From: Cymbidium sinense | Lineage: Eukaryota > Streptophyta > Magnoliopsida > Asparagales > Orchidaceae | DNA length: 64,000 bases | Assembly (NCBI GenBank): GCA_021442155.1 | Contig: CM038218.1 | Coordinates: forward strand, 57,225,161-57,289,160 | Direction: 5' to 3' | Made by a program: the position numbers and the translations under genes | The notes under the pieces: model-generated | The model's input: only the letters and a program-made list of their open reading frames with translations | What the model was told of the DNA's origin: nothing | Database searches by the model: none | Shown: piece by piece, positions 23,294 through 35,519 of the stretch | How positions within the stretch are numbered: the stretch's first letter is position 1 | How the letters are laid out: the number at the start of each line of letters is the position of its first letter

Positions 23294-24892
23294 TACAATC
23301 TTTGCATGGTTTCCCTCATTTATGTATACATTCATGTGTGTCCAAGAAAAGTAAGTATCTTTGTAGATATCCTAGGAATACGAGGCCTTAGTTATCCCCA
23401 AGGAGGTCATTTGATTACCTCACTTCCCTAGTTTAACAATGACATGTACTTGCTGATATCTTTGTACATGTATATCTATATGTGGTTAGTGAATGGAAAT
23501 CCCATTTTATGTTAAAATTGCATGCAATCATAATTGACTAAGTCATTGAATTAATTAACCATATGATTTGGAGCTTACTTCTTTTGTTCTTGCATTCAAA
23601 TTTACATATATTTGAATGCAAATAAGTATATAGTCTGGACATCCCAAGAATACGAGGCTTTAGCTAGCTCCAAGGAGATCATTTGATTACCTCACTTTCC
23701 TGGTTTAATAATGGTGCATGCCTATTTAATTTCATTCTTATGTCATTTTTGTATAAGTATTTGGATAAAGTTTTAAATTAATATGATTAAATAATTCAAT
23801 CAAATATATATAAATTCTAAACATGCACATACATTCATCATTTAAGTGTGCTATAATATGTTGCATGTATAGATACACTTAGGATTAAATCATATGCATG
23901 TTACACATGTTGGAAAGGAATTATTTAATATATGTCATGTGGTGGTAATTCAATTGAATTAATCTTAAGATGCCTTTCATTTTGAATATGATTATTTAAA
24001 GTGAACCTAAACTAAGGATTAATTGAATCATTTAGTAAGTCATTCACTAAAGAGAACTAAATCAAATTAATATAGTTTAGAAAGTGACTTAAAGTAGGGA
24101 TGAAAGAGGGCAATCCTCTTTTCCTCTCTTTATAACACTTAGTTGCTAAGTGTAATCAAATGAAAAAAAAACACAAATTAAAATTCTCAAATCAATTAAA
24201 CTACTTCATGTGAAATCAACCTTTCATATTAAATTGAATCCTTCTACACTTAGAAAATACAACACTAATGCCTAACAAGACTTACCACACAATCCTTAAT
24301 ACACACATTAGAATTAAGTCACCACTTCCAGCTCTAAGTTAAGATGGTGTATCTGTGTGATGTATGTTTCATTTTATGATGTATTATTTTAGATTGGATA
24401 GGGTGTATGCTTAGTAGACTAGATGATAGGACAATATTAACCTAATCATATTTTTTGCAAGGGATTATGCTTGAGGGATACTTAAAATAAATGTGAATGC
24501 TCTTTTGCAAGTTGCTAAAATCCTTAAGCATAATCCAAGTTAGGACAGGTTGGCTTAGTTACCCATGTGTAGGGTGCTAAGTCCAAATTATAAATACAAC
24601 TACTTGAAATTATATTTATATTTAGCTAATCTCTATTTTGCAGGTGTAGTTAGATTTACTTTCCCCACATAAATGTAATTTTTGCAATAGGATTTAGAAA
24701 TAGTGATGTGAGGGATTAGGATGAGCATTTTGGGAAGGCTTTATCTAGAGTGCCTTGTGATGCCTTTGAAACAAGCACCATCAAATGAATGAAGGAACCA
24801 AATCAAATGGAGTTATGAAGAAAGAAGACCCCCATAGCATTTAATATAGTTATAATTGTCATATTCAGGTTGTATAAGGGGTGCTGGCTACC
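23294..24892 (+). mobile_element. Gypsy-like retroelement fragment, copy B
   Basis: This matches 6446-7905 of copy A from TACAATCTTTGCATGG to GGTTGTATAAGGG...GGCTACCC. Satellite CCCTAAA lies directly at both edges. It retains about 127 bp (around 23895-24025) that copy A has lost between two TAGGATTAA repeats. There is no ORF. It is a fragment without termini, so it was probably rearranged rather than newly inserted. Confidence 0.8.
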
Positions 24893-25544
24893 CTAAACCT
24901 TAAATCTATAAACCCTAACCTGAAGCCTAAACCCTAGGCAGCAAACCCTACCATGAACCTTGGAACCACTAAAATAATCCTAAAACCCTAAAGGCACAAA
25001 CCCTAGAAGCCCTAGGCCCAAACCTTGTAACCTAAACCTGAGCCCTAAGACCCTAGGCACAAAGCCACACCACAGGCCATGAGCCACTGAGTCTAGGCCA
25101 CAGAGCCTGAGCCCTAGGCAGCAAACACTGAAGCCATCAAGAGCCCTGAGCCCTAAGAGCCACAAAGCTTGAGGCCTAGATTAAATGAATAAAAAGAAAG
25201 ATAAGATAAAGATAAAAGAGCCTAAAGATAAAGGCCTAGGCTAGGAAGATAAGACAAAGATAGGCTAATGAGATAGGCTAGATAAGGTATGCAAGGCCTA
25301 GGCTAGGCTAAAGATAAAGATAGGCTAAAGATAAAAGGCACAAAGAATGGTATAGAAATTTAGAAAAAAAGGTGAATGTTGTTGGATCTGTTTGTTTCTC
25401 GAGGAAAGACCCCAAAGGCCCTAGGCGAGAGCTTGGACTCAGACTAGGCAAGGCTAGGCCTGAGCCTTGGCAAGCCCTGAGCCCTAGGCCCTGGAGCCCC
25501 ATGAGCCCTGAGGCCAAGATCCGCAGGCCACAGATCCACAGGCC
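24893..25544. repeat. GC-rich and AGATAAAG/AGGCTA-type repeat up to the gap
   Basis: CCCTAAACC passes into CCCTAGGCACAAAGCC-like words (24893-25170). AGATAAAGATAGGCTA-type repeats follow (25175-25345). A short unique-looking stretch (25346-25400) and another GC-rich block run up to the Ns. No gene is seen. The antisense open stretches are low-complexity. Confidence 0.7.
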
Positions 25545-25644
25545 NNNNNNNNNNNNNNNNNNNNNNNNNNNNNNNNNNNNNNNNNNNNNNNNNNNNNNNN
25601 NNNNNNNNNNNNNNNNNNNNNNNNNNNNNNNNNNNNNNNNNNNN
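25545..25644. other. Assembly gap, 100 N
   Basis: Exactly 100 Ns, a conventional scaffold gap of unknown true size. The satellite reads C-rich before it and G-rich after it. Confidence 0.99.
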
Positions 25645-27050
25645 GTCAGATTTATTTTATTTTATTTATTTTAGTTTAGGTATTTTTTTAATTTTTAGTT
25701 TAGGTTTTATTATTTATTTATTTTTAGGTTTATTTTTTAGGTTTTGGATTTTATTTAGTTTTAATTTTATTTTATTTTAACTTTATTTTATTTTTATTTT
25801 ACATTTAGGTTTGATTTTATTTTGGTTTTTATTTTAAGATTATTTTATTTTTTAGTTTAGTTTAGGTTTTTAATTATTTTATTTTATTTTAGTTTATATT
25901 TTATTTTATTTCATTTTAGTTTAGGTTTAGTTTTGGTTTTGGTTAGTTTTAGTTCAAGTTTTATTTTATTTAATTATTTTATTTATTTTAGGTTTAGTTT
26001 TATTTATTTTATTTTAGGTTTTATTTTGTTTAGGTTTAGTTTTTAAGTTTTAGGTTTGTGGTTGGGTAGGTCAGGTTTAGGGTTTAAGGTTTAGGGTTGG
26101 GTTTAGGTTTAGGGTTTAGGGTCAGGTTTTTTAGGTTTAGTTTTGTGGGTTTAGGGTCTTAGGCTTTAGGGTTTAGGGTTTAGTGTTTAGGTTAGTTTAG
26201 GGTTAGGGTGTTTTAAAGCAAGTAAACTAGTAGGTTTATGTTTATTTAGTTTATTATTTTATTTTATTTTATTTAGTTTATTTATTTTATTTTGTTTTAG
26301 CTTAGGTTTTTTATTTTAGTTTATTTTATAAGTTTAGGTTTAGGTTTAAGTTTATTTTAGTTTAGTTTTATTTTATTTAATTTTAATGTTTAGGTTTTAT
26401 TTTATTTTAGTTTATGAGTTTTTATTTTATTTTTTTTATTATTTTATTTTATTTTAATTTTTTAGTTTAGTTTAGGTTTATTTTATTTTATTTTATTTTA
26501 TTTTTAGTTTAGTTTAGTTTAGGTTTATTTATTTTATTTAGGTTTATTTTATTTTTATTTTATTTTATTAAGTTTTTTTTGGTTTAGGGTTTATTTTTTT
26601 TTTTTATTTATTTTAGGTTTATTTTTATTTAGGTTTTTATTTAGTTTTATTTTATTTTATCATTTATTTTATTTTTTATTTTACATTTAATTTTAATTTA
26701 GTTTTTTGAGTTTATTTTATTTATTTAGTTTAGGTTTTATTTTTTTTATTTTTTTTTATTTTAGGGTTTAGGGTTAGGTTTTAGGGTTTAGGGTTTTAGA
26801 GTTTAGGGTTTGGGTAGAGGTCAGTGGTTGGGTAGTTTAGGGTTTAGAGTTTAGTTTGGGTTTAGTGGTTTAGGGTTTAGGGTTTGGGATTTGGGGGGTT
26901 TATGGTTTAGGTTTAGGTTTAGGTTTTGGGTTAGTATTTTTAGGGTTTAGGGTTTTTTTATTTTTATTATTTATTTTAGGGTTTAGGTTTACATTTAGTT
27001 TGGGGTAGGTTTAGGTTTAGGGTTCATGTTTTAGTATGTTTAGTTTATGG
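25645..27050. repeat. Telomere-like satellite, G-rich orientation
   Basis: TTTATTTTATTTTAGG tracts alternate with TTTAGGG-rich tracts at 26040-26215 and 26760-27050. An anchor (AAGCAAGTAAACTAGTAGG) lies at 26217-26236. No genes are seen. Confidence 0.85.
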
Positions 27051-27523
27051 TTTTTTTTTAATAGAGAACAATTCAAATTCAACATTTCTTTTTCTCAATT
27101 TCATCAACCAAGTACACACCAAGTTCTCTAAGGCACAAGCAACGACATTGATAAAAAATGTGCATGCATAGAGCAAATCAAAAACTCTAGATAACTAGAA
27201 CTGTCTCTACTATAAAACACTGTTCCATAAGCATTGGGATTAACTCTTCAATTTCTCCAGCTCATCAACCACCCTAACCTCTCTCGAGTAGGGATCCACC
27301 ATCATATCCCCGATCTCTCCTCTCTCACCATACTGCTATAACCTCTCCTCCTCCTCCTCCTCCAACCACCACTACTTTGACCACCACCTTCATATCCACC
27401 AGCACCTCCAGATCTCCCACCACCACTACGATAACTGCCCCCTCCACCTTCAACTCCACCGCCAGATCTAGACTGAACATGGTTGGCGGTGATGTTCCTA
27501 CTGTCAATGTTCTTCCCATTCTT
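27051..27523 (-). pseudogene. GRP: GRP retro-pseudogene fragment, copy 5 (best RRM end)
   Basis: On minus, from 27522, the reading frame gives NGKNIDSRNITANHVQSRS followed by a glycine-rich stretch (GGG, SYRSGGG, GGYEGGGQ). This is the end of the RRM and the start of the glycine-rich domain of plant GRPs. A run of AGG codons (CCT/TCC on +, 27342-27363) shows repeat expansion. A TGA interrupts the frame before the normal end. The 3' UTR and poly(A), a T-run at 27051-27059, follow. In families of known function these proteins bind RNA in stress and circadian responses; this fragment cannot. Confidence 0.9.
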
Positions 27524-27627
27524 AGGGTTTTGGTTTAGTTTATTAGTTTTAGGTTTAGGTTTATTTTTAATTTATTTAGTTACTTTAGGTTTAGGTTTGG
27601 TTTGAGGTTTGGGGTTTGGGGTTTAGG
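27524..27627. repeat. Short telomere-like spacer
   Basis: TTTAGGTTTAGGTTT and GGTTTGGGGTTTGGGG words lie between the GRP 5' border and the poly(A) end of the ribosomal P0 pseudogene. Confidence 0.7.
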
Positions 27628-28451
27628 TTTTTTTTTTAAACTCAAATGATTTCATAACAAATTAGAAATTACCAAACCATGCAAGACATTATCCTCTAAC
27701 AACTAATAAAACAGGATAAAAAAAAATGTAATTAAAAAATTCACAAAAATAGTATTTCAAAAAATAATTTAACTCACAGAGACAATAAAATTTTATTTGA
27801 TAAGGCCAACAAAGCTTTGTCAAACAAGAAATCCATATCATCATCGATTCCTCAACAGCTCTCTTCCTTCTTCTCTTCCAGTAGCAACAAAATAAGAACA
27901 AGAGTACCAAGCATCGCAGTAGCCACAACAAATTTACTAAGATCCTTCAAATACCGCTTAACCTTCTTGGCCTGCGTGTATGTGTAATTAGTGGCAATCG
28001 TGACGGTGAGGACATTCTTGTAAGCGTTGATGAACATGTGTAGCACAAGTTTGGGATAAGAGAGGGCTAGTGAGAGAAGTGATCATTGAAAGGCCTACCA
28101 AAACTGATGAGATCATGTTTAGTGAGGTCAAGTACCTCAAGATCAACACCGATCCATCATACACATAGATTGGATGACAAGGCCATAAGAGAATGGCCTA
28201 ATCCCGCCTTAGCAAGTGAGTGAGGATCCCACCTCATCCTTTTAATTAGCTTAATCGGGTTAACAATACCCTTTTGATCTTAGTTGGGATATTGAGAACC
28301 TAGAAGAAAGAAGTTTATGAAGGATCCAGACCAATGTTGCCTGTAGGAACCACAACATCAATAGGTGCAAGACCAACATGGCGTGAGCACCAACTTTGTA
28401 TTTCAACCTCTTCACCGACTTCTTTAAGATCACCTTTCATAAAAATTAGCG
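27628..28451 (-). pseudogene. RPP0: Processed pseudogene of 60S acidic ribosomal protein P0 (5'-truncated)
   Basis: The minus-strand translation, with frame changes, gives the P0 order: [12 protein letters not shown] at the truncated start (about 28440), then [28 protein letters not shown] follows, then [33 protein letters not shown] and an EEKKEE acidic tail near 27845. These match the rRNA-stalk base protein P0, which carries P1/P2 on the large subunit. The alanine-rich hinge is mutated, several stops interrupt the middle, and the C-terminal SDDDMGFSLFD-type end is lost by frameshift. A 3' UTR of about 160 bp ends in a poly(A), a T-run at 27628-27637. There are no introns, so this is a retrocopy made in trans by LINE-type machinery. 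The N-terminal third is missing. Confidence 0.88.
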
Positions 28452-29508
28452 GTTTAGTTTGGGGTTTAGGGTTAATGCTTTTAGGGTTTAGGGTTTAGGC
28501 TTTAGGGTTTAGGGTTTATGATTTAAAGTTTATGGTTTAGGGTTCAGGATTTTTTAGGCTTTAGGTTTAGGGTTTTGTTTTTATTTTGGGTTTGTGTGGG
28601 GGTTTGTTTTAGTTTTAGGGTTTAGGATTTTTTTTTAAATTAAGTAAACCAGTAGGTTTAGGATTATTTAGTTTATTTATTATTTCTTTTAGTTTGTTTT
28701 ATTTTTTTTATTTTTATTTATGTTTATTTTTATTTTTATTTAGTTTAGTTTATTTATTTTAGGTTTCTTTATTTTAGTTTAGATTTTTTTATTTTGTTTA
28801 TTTTAGTTTAGGTTTAGGTTTAGGTTTTTTTAGTTGATTTTATTTTATTTTTTATTTTTAAGTTTAGGTTTTATTTTTATTTTTAGGTTTAGGTTTTTTT
28901 ATTTTATTTTTAGGTTTAGTTTAAGTTTTATTTTTATTTTAGATTTTATTTTTTTTAGTTTAGGTTTAGGTTTATTTTAGTTTAGTTTATTTTATTTAGT
29001 TTAGTTTTTATTTAGGTTTAAGTTTAAGTTTTATTTATTTTAGTTTAGTTTATTTTAGTTTAAGTTTAAGTTTATTTTATTTTGTTTATTTTATTTTATT
29101 TTGGGTTTAGTTTTTAGTTTTGGGTTTAGGTTTATTTATTATTTTTTAGATTTATTTTTTAGGTTTAGGTTTTATTTTATTTTATTTTTTATTTTATTTT
29201 ATTTTACATTTAGTTTTATTTTATTTAGGTTTTAAGTTTATTTTATTTAATTTAGTTATTTATTTTATTTTATTTTATTTATATTTTTATTTTATTTTAT
29301 TTTATTTAGGTTTATAGGTTTATTTTATTTTATTATTTTTATTTTATTTTAGGTTTTTTATTTATTTTATTTTAAGTTTTATTTTTTAGTTTAGGTTTAG
29401 GTTTTTTAGGGTTTAGGTTAATGGTTTATGGGTTTAGGGTTTAGGGTTTTAGTTTAGGTTTTGGGGGGTTTAGGGTTTAGGATTTAGGTTTAGGTTTACG
29501 GTTTAGAG
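28452..29508. repeat. Telomere-like satellite, G-rich orientation
   Basis: A TTTAGGG-rich tract (28455-28630), an anchor (28631-28670), AT-rich sequence to about 29395 and another TTTAGGG-rich tract up to a T-run. No genes are seen. Confidence 0.85.
28631..28670. repeat. Satellite monomer anchor, clear example
   Basis: A T-run is followed by AAATTAAGTAAACCAGTAGG and TTTAGGATTATTTAG. It sits at the switch from TTTAGGG-rich to AT-rich sequence, as in other monomers. Confidence 0.75.
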
Positions 29509-32500
29509 TTTTTTTTAACTAAAAAGAATTTATTGCTAAAAAAATAGGTACAAGAAGACCATATTATGGACTAAACTCAAGAAAAAAAAGAAACTATTGC
29601 TCAAATGAAGAACAGGAGAATCCTAAAGAGTTTAGTCCCTAAACTAATAAATCAAAGAGCAATAAAGAAAAAAATAAAGACAAAACTAAGAAAGCCAAGC
29701 AAAAGGAAAAAAAGGGGAAGAATCCACGGAGCTCCAAAAGAACCTTGAAAGAGATGAAGATCCATAAGAAATGGAAACTTGCAACCTGCAACTGAAAACA
29801 ACTCCAACCATCTAAGAAAAAAGAGACCATTAGTAAGACTCCAGCTCCCTTCAAGAAGAAGAAAAGACCAACTAAAAAAGAGAACCTACAACCTGCAAGA
29901 AATCTCAGCCAGAAGGAGATCAAAAAACATAAAGAGAAAAAACTCAGGCTGAGATATGAGAAAAGAAGGATAATCATAATAATGAGGGGCATCAAATCCT
30001 AAGTGTATCCAACTTCAAAGAAGGGTTACAAATAAGAAAAGTCACCCAAAAAAAAATTTCAAGGAAAAAATCCATCATATCATCATAGCCATCCCAACCA
30101 AAGAAAAATATAAACCTATCATAATAGCCACCCAGCTAAACAAAAAGTGAAGCTATGGAAACAAAAAGAGAGAAGAGACCAACAGATAAAATTAACATAA
30201 GGCAATCACAACAAAACAAAATATGAACACCTCTTAAAAAAGAGGGAGAAAAGAAGCTCACAGCCCAAAAAAAAAAAAAAAGAGCCCTCAAATACAAATC
30301 CAACAGAGGCCACAACAATACTAATCCAAAGCCACCAAGGCACCAAGCCAACAAAGCCGACAACAACACCACTCTAATGCCTGGAAAGCACTAACTAAGG
30401 AAAGTAAACAACAGAGTAAACCCACACAATGTAGAAAGCACCCAAGAAAATGAAAGAGCAAGTGAACCAAACCATTCAACAAAAATGAAGAAGGCACAGA
30501 TAAAATAAATAGCTAGAGAAATAACTGCCAAATGGACAAACACATGCCTAGACAAAGGCCCAACCTACCACCAAAGAAAGAGAGTAAAAAGATCCAATCA
30601 AAGAATGTTTAATAAAACAAAGTTTTACTAAGTACAAAACCAAACAAAAGGGCAACCAAAAAAACTCATCACAATGTGAAGCTAGAAATCCCAAGCCAAA
30701 AGGAGAAAATTAGAAGCCAATACTCCAGATAGCAAGAAAACACACAAAAAAGCTCAAAAAAAAAAATAGCAAAGGAAAACCCCAAGATAGGGGAGAGATT
30801 ATTTCTAAGAAACTTAAATGAGTTATCCCCACAAGTGAGGAGGGGCATAAATCAACACTTTTCCTTCTTATAAATAGTTTTATAACCATGTTCTTCCTCC
30901 AAAAAATCCTCCATCCTAAAATGAACATCATTATAAAAAGGCATGGGATCAAAAGTGGTTTATCAATTTCAAATATATCGTAATCATCCACATCATTAGA
31001 TAAAGGAAAATCAAAATAGTATGCATTTCGTAATTAGAAGTGAAAGAAAGAGCAAAAAATAGCTTTATTAAAAAGACAATTATCAATATTTTCACCTTCC
31101 AACAAAATCTAAAGAAAGATATCCTCCTCTGATTCATAAAAGAAGCAAGAGAAGTAATCCAGATTTTCAATATAGTCTTCATGTGTGGACAAAAGATTCA
31201 AACCCTTAGAAACACACATACCAAAAATGAACAAAATTACCATAGAAAACCATCATTTTGAACCCAAATAGAACTATTCACAATGAGAGAATTGTCACGT
31301 ATTTAAATCTTATTTTAAAAAGAAAGATCACCAATATTAAAAGGATTGTCGACCGGATCAGTTAAAAATATCAAAATAAGAACTTTCTTTTCACCACCAT
31401 TCTTAATCAAAGAAAGAAGAAATAGTCTTTCTTCCATGATCTAAAGTACATAGAAGAAAGAGAAACAACATCCAACCGATTGGAAGAAATGGTACAAGAT
31501 CAACAATATTAACCATCTCTTCATGAAAGGACTTATGCACAACATCCAAAACCATTATAATCATTAACCACACTCAGCCCTCTTTAACAAAATAATCTAA
31601 AGAATTTAGACTAAGGATTGTTAGTTAAAACTTCTTTTAGAAACATCAAAATTACCTTTCGCATAAATCATTAATAGGTAAAACTTTATTTAAGATTTAT
31701 AAATCTAGTTTCACAAAATATCAAAATTTGGAAAGCATATTTTTCATTATCCAACTTGAGAGAATCATCAGTTTTTCAACAATTGAATTTTACTGGTGAT
31801 TTTCTTCCCAAGAGAGGGATGAGCAATAAAGCATTCGTAAATTCTTATGTCCATGAATCTTACAATGACTACAAAATGGGAAAATTCTCAAAAAATAACT
31901 TTTTGAAAAGAATCACATTTCTCCAAACCAAATTTCTTTTGGATTTTTTTAGTAATATCAATCTCTTACAAGAATTCTAAAGCAAATGACCTAGAAGAAG
32001 CAACCTGTTGCTTGATAAACGGTGATGCACAACCAAAAAAGTCAACCCAATAGCATAAGGAAAGTGATAATTAAAAGGATGAATCCTCATGTTAGGTAAG
32101 GAAATCCAAATGGGGACATAGGAGACTCTTCATTAACATCAAACATAGGCGTCCAATTTAGAATATGCATTTGACAATTAAAAACATAGTAAGAACGCCC
32201 AGAAAAAATTATTCTGTAATCAAGGTCTTTAGAAAGTTTAATCAGAACATTCCTTGCATCAATCATCCTAATAGAAAAAGAACAAGACAAATTTAAGTTA
32301 TCAAGAAAAGAACGAATATCTTCCATCTTTGGTCATTTAAATGAAAACTTTCCAATCAAAGAAAAAGCAAAAAGGCTTAGAATCTTTTCAATATCCTCAT
32401 ATCTAAATTATATCTGAGCCCTTAAAAGTCTTAAGCAAATTCAAAGGAGGTTCTATGGAGGAATTACTAGCTAAAGCCTCTTTGAAAGATTTAGTAACAA

Positions 32501-32708
32501 TGGTGTAATTAGAGGTGGCTACCCAAAATATCTGATGCCCCACAGATCCATCACACAAGTGAATACCCTATGGATTTCAAGAGTCGGGAGTCATGGTGTC
32601 GGATAAGAATAGCCTTGAGATTGGCCCCAACCGATAATCTATAAGGAACCAAGAGAGAAAGCAATCAAAAATCCACCAAGAACGCAGGGATCCCAAAATT
32701 GCTCAATA
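29509..32708 (-). mobile_element. L1-like LINE copy lacking ORF2
   Basis: The minus strand begins with a 5' leader (about 32708-32400). It then carries ORF1 sequence and, without an intervening ORF2, passes to the family 3' region (about 30800-29530) and an A-run (T-run at 29509-29516). The usual endonuclease, RT and RNase H motifs are absent. At about 3.2 kb it is far shorter than the related copy at 49687-58378. It is either an internal deletion or a half-LINE type non-autonomous element. Confidence 0.75.
30760..32500 (-). pseudogene. LINE ORF1 (RNA-binding, DUF4283/CCHC type), decayed
   Basis: About 32326-32087 is open and gives RSFLDNLNLSCSF, NVLIKLSKDLDYRI, YYVFNCQMHILNW and FDVNEESPM. 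This is the DUF4283-like RNA-binding region of plant LINE ORF1. Near 31965-31830 a VEIDITKK-like stretch and the zinc knuckle FCSHCKIHGHKN are readable in alternating frames. The remaining C-terminal part (about 31180-30760) has frame breaks. It is homologous to the ORF1 region at 57420-58170. Confidence 0.7.
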
Positions 32709-35023
32709 AGAGGTTTATTAGTTTAAGCTTTTTTAGTTAAGTACTAGTTGCATTAGTTTTATTATTTTTAGTTTACTATTTTACGTTATTAATATGTTTT
32801 AGTTTTAGTTAATTTAGTTTTCTGGGAAGTTATCTGCTTTAGTTTTGAAGCTTATTATATTTTAAAGTTAGTTTTGTAAGTTTAGTGTATTATTTTATTT
32901 AGTTTGTTTATTTTTCTTTATACTTTGTTTTAGTTTATTAGTTATTATTTACTTTTTAATTAGTTAGTTGTTTATTTAGTTTAGTTATTATTATTAGTTC
33001 TATGGTTTTATTATCATTATTTAAGTCTTTGTTTTAGGCTAGTGTGGTCTTATTCATTAGTTTTATTCTGTTGTTTATCGATAGGCCATTAAATTATTAG
33101 GGCCTATTCAATTGCATTATTATTTTCTTTTAGCCTATGGTTTAAGGTCACATTTATTACACATTAGTTATTTATTATTTATATTATTTCTTTAGCTCTA
33201 GTTAGTTGGTCATTATTAATTTTTATTTTAGATTTTTAATTCTTTAGTTATTACTTACTTTATGTTTAATACTATTAGCATTATTATTATTTAATCATTT
33301 ATTTAGTTAGGAGGTTTAGCTCAGTTATTTGCATGGTTATCAGTTTAGTCGTTTGTTGGCTCATTATTATTATTGTCATGAAGTTGTCACATTATTATTA
33401 TTCATTACTAATATTATTTTAGTTATTATCTTTAGCCATTCATTTGATTAGTCATTATGTTTAATTAACCATTCTAGGCTCTAATAGGCCTAGGGCCTCT
33501 AATTTTCTTTAGTTACTCGGAAGTATGGAGTTTGTCATTTATTATTTATTCCTTTATTAGTTTAGTCTTGGCGATTTCATTAAGGTTACAAGGTTGGTCA
33601 TTTTAATAATCATTAATTTCATTGGCTACTAGTTTATTAGCCTATTAGTTGGCTAGTAATACCTATTTATTTTAGTTTAGCTAGTGTCATTTAGTCTAGG
33701 TTCTGCATCATTATTTAGGTCTGTTAGTCTTTAAAGGCTAAGTGGTTTATTTGGTCTAAATTAGCTGTTTGTTAGTCTATTCTGTTTAGCCAGCCCATTT
33801 AGATTATCAAATTAGCTGCACTTTTAAAGCCTTTATTAGTCATTATTACTAATTTTAGTTTAAATTTTTATGGTTTAGTTTTAAATTCATTATTATTTAT
33901 TAATTATTAATTCATTACACATTATTTAGTTTAGTTTACTAAGTTATTAGTTTAGTTTTAGATAAATTTTTTTCATTCACATATTAAATTTATGTTTATT
34001 AATATTATTATTTAGTTTATTTATTTTAGTTTGGGTATATGGCTACTGTGAATATTTAGTTATTTAGTTACTCTATTATCACATTGCCTTTGATTATTAA
34101 TTTCACTAACTTGTTATTAATTATTATTATTATTATTATTAATTTTGATTAATCCTGATTAGTTAAGTTTTGCTTTCTTTCATTATTAGCTTATCATTTA
34201 AGCCTATTTACTAGTATTTAGTTAATTCTTCTTTATTTAGTTTTAGCTCATTTTCATAGCCAATACTGGTGTGCAATTAACCTCTTTAGTTAGTGCTTTG
34301 GCATTAGTTCAGCTCATTACACATTAGCCAGGCTCATGAGGTTTAGTTATTACGCTCATTTACTAGTTCTTTACGGCCTAATAGCTGTTTCGAGTGGTTT
34401 TAGTCTCACTACTCCTATTTCATCTATTAGCTATTACTAGCTTCAATACCCAGTCTAGGTTTCATTTTATTTAGATTCAGGCTCATTTACCAATTAGCTA
34501 GCTTCATTAGTTGCCTTTTAGCCAGTGCTTCTTACATTTTACTGTCATGTCAGCTTAGATAGCCATATGGCTATCATCTTAGCTCCACTAGCCTTATATT
34601 ATTAGTCTAGCTCATTAGCTCTTTATTCTTATGCAATTTGCTGGTAGCTCTTAATCTGTGTTTAGTTTAGTCTGGTTTTCATTATATCTCCACTTAATTA
34701 TTTATTCATTTATCTAGTAGATATTATTAGCTGGCCAGTTTTACTTAGTTTCATTACCTTTCAATTTATAAGTTTATTAGTTTTATTTTATTATTTATAG
34801 TCTTGTGTCTTATTAGTTTAGTTCTTGTTGCTTAATTATATTAGTGGCTTTAAGGTCAGTTAGGTTTAGTTTAAAACGGGGTTTAGGGTCTGGGATATAG
34901 TTAGTTAGATTAGCTTAAGGATTTAGTTTGTGTTAAGTCTTTTAATATTTTTTTTTTTATTTATAGGTTTATGGTTAAGTCAGGTTTTATGTTTAGGTTC
35001 AAGTTTTAAATTAGGGCGTAGAT
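32709..35023. repeat. Diverged satellite block with more C (TAGCTCATT type)
   Basis: The block is T-rich with TTTAGTTTATTAGTT and ATTATTATT words. Many positions read AGCTCATT where other blocks read AGTTTATT. A weak anchor (TTTAGTTAAGTACTAGTTGC) lies near 32735. It passes into a short TTTAGGG-like tract (34870-35020) before the next GRP copy. No coding domain is seen. Confidence 0.65.
34113..34142. repeat. (TTA)n microsatellite
   Basis: About nine TTA/TAT trinucleotides within the diverged satellite block. Confidence 0.85.
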
Positions 35024-35490
35024 TGTTTTTTTTAGAGAAAAATTCGATTCAACATTTTCATTTTGATTTCAATGCCTAGTAACACTCCAAGTTCTCTAAA
35101 GACACAAGTTTAACACATAGATAAAAAGAGATGATAAAAGTAAATCAAAACCGATAACTGGAACCATCTCAACTCAGAATGACATAGTTTCATAAGAAAG
35201 GAGGTTGACCAGCTCTTTCTGCTTTCTCTTTCTCAATGCCTCAGGCCCCTTTTCAGTAGTGGGTCCACCATCAGTCCCCTCGATCTCTCCTCTAGCCCTT
35301 TATGACTGAATCCACCGCCATTCCTCCCGCCTCCATAATCATCGCCTCCCATCACCACTCACCATATCCACCAACACATCTAGATCCCCCACCACCACCG
35401 GAGGATAAGAACCACCCTCTCCCCGGCCCACCCCAGCTGTAGACCAATCAAGCTGATACATGTCCGTCACCAAGGTCTCATCCCATTCTT
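35024..35490 (-). pseudogene. GRP: GRP retro-pseudogene fragment, copy 6
   Basis: The T-run (35025-35033) and the 3' UTR landmark AACACTCCAAGTTCTCTAAA are present. A glycine-rich antisense region (CCACCACCACCGG, CCTCCATAATCA) and the CATTCTT border at about 35484-35490 follow. Substitutions are frequent, and no frame survives. Confidence 0.82.
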
Positions 35491-35519
35491 AGAGTTTCAG
35501 TGTACACTAGTTTGTGGTT

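Noticed and set aside
25372..25674. ORF crossing the N gap
   Set aside because: A third of it is Ns, so the frame across the gap is meaningless.
27325..27519. 64-codon minus ORF rich in Val and Gly
   Set aside because: It is the out-of-frame reading of GRP copy 5. The true RRM-end frame lies one position away.
29639..30372. Hydrophobic minus-strand ORFs resembling small membrane proteins
   Set aside because: They lie in the same LINE 3' region. The hydrophobicity follows from AAGAAA/AACCAA-type composition read in antisense.
31756..31980. 74-codon + strand ORF
   Set aside because: It is antisense to the ORF1 zinc-knuckle region of the LINE at 29509. The homologous antisense frame appears at 57549-57797.
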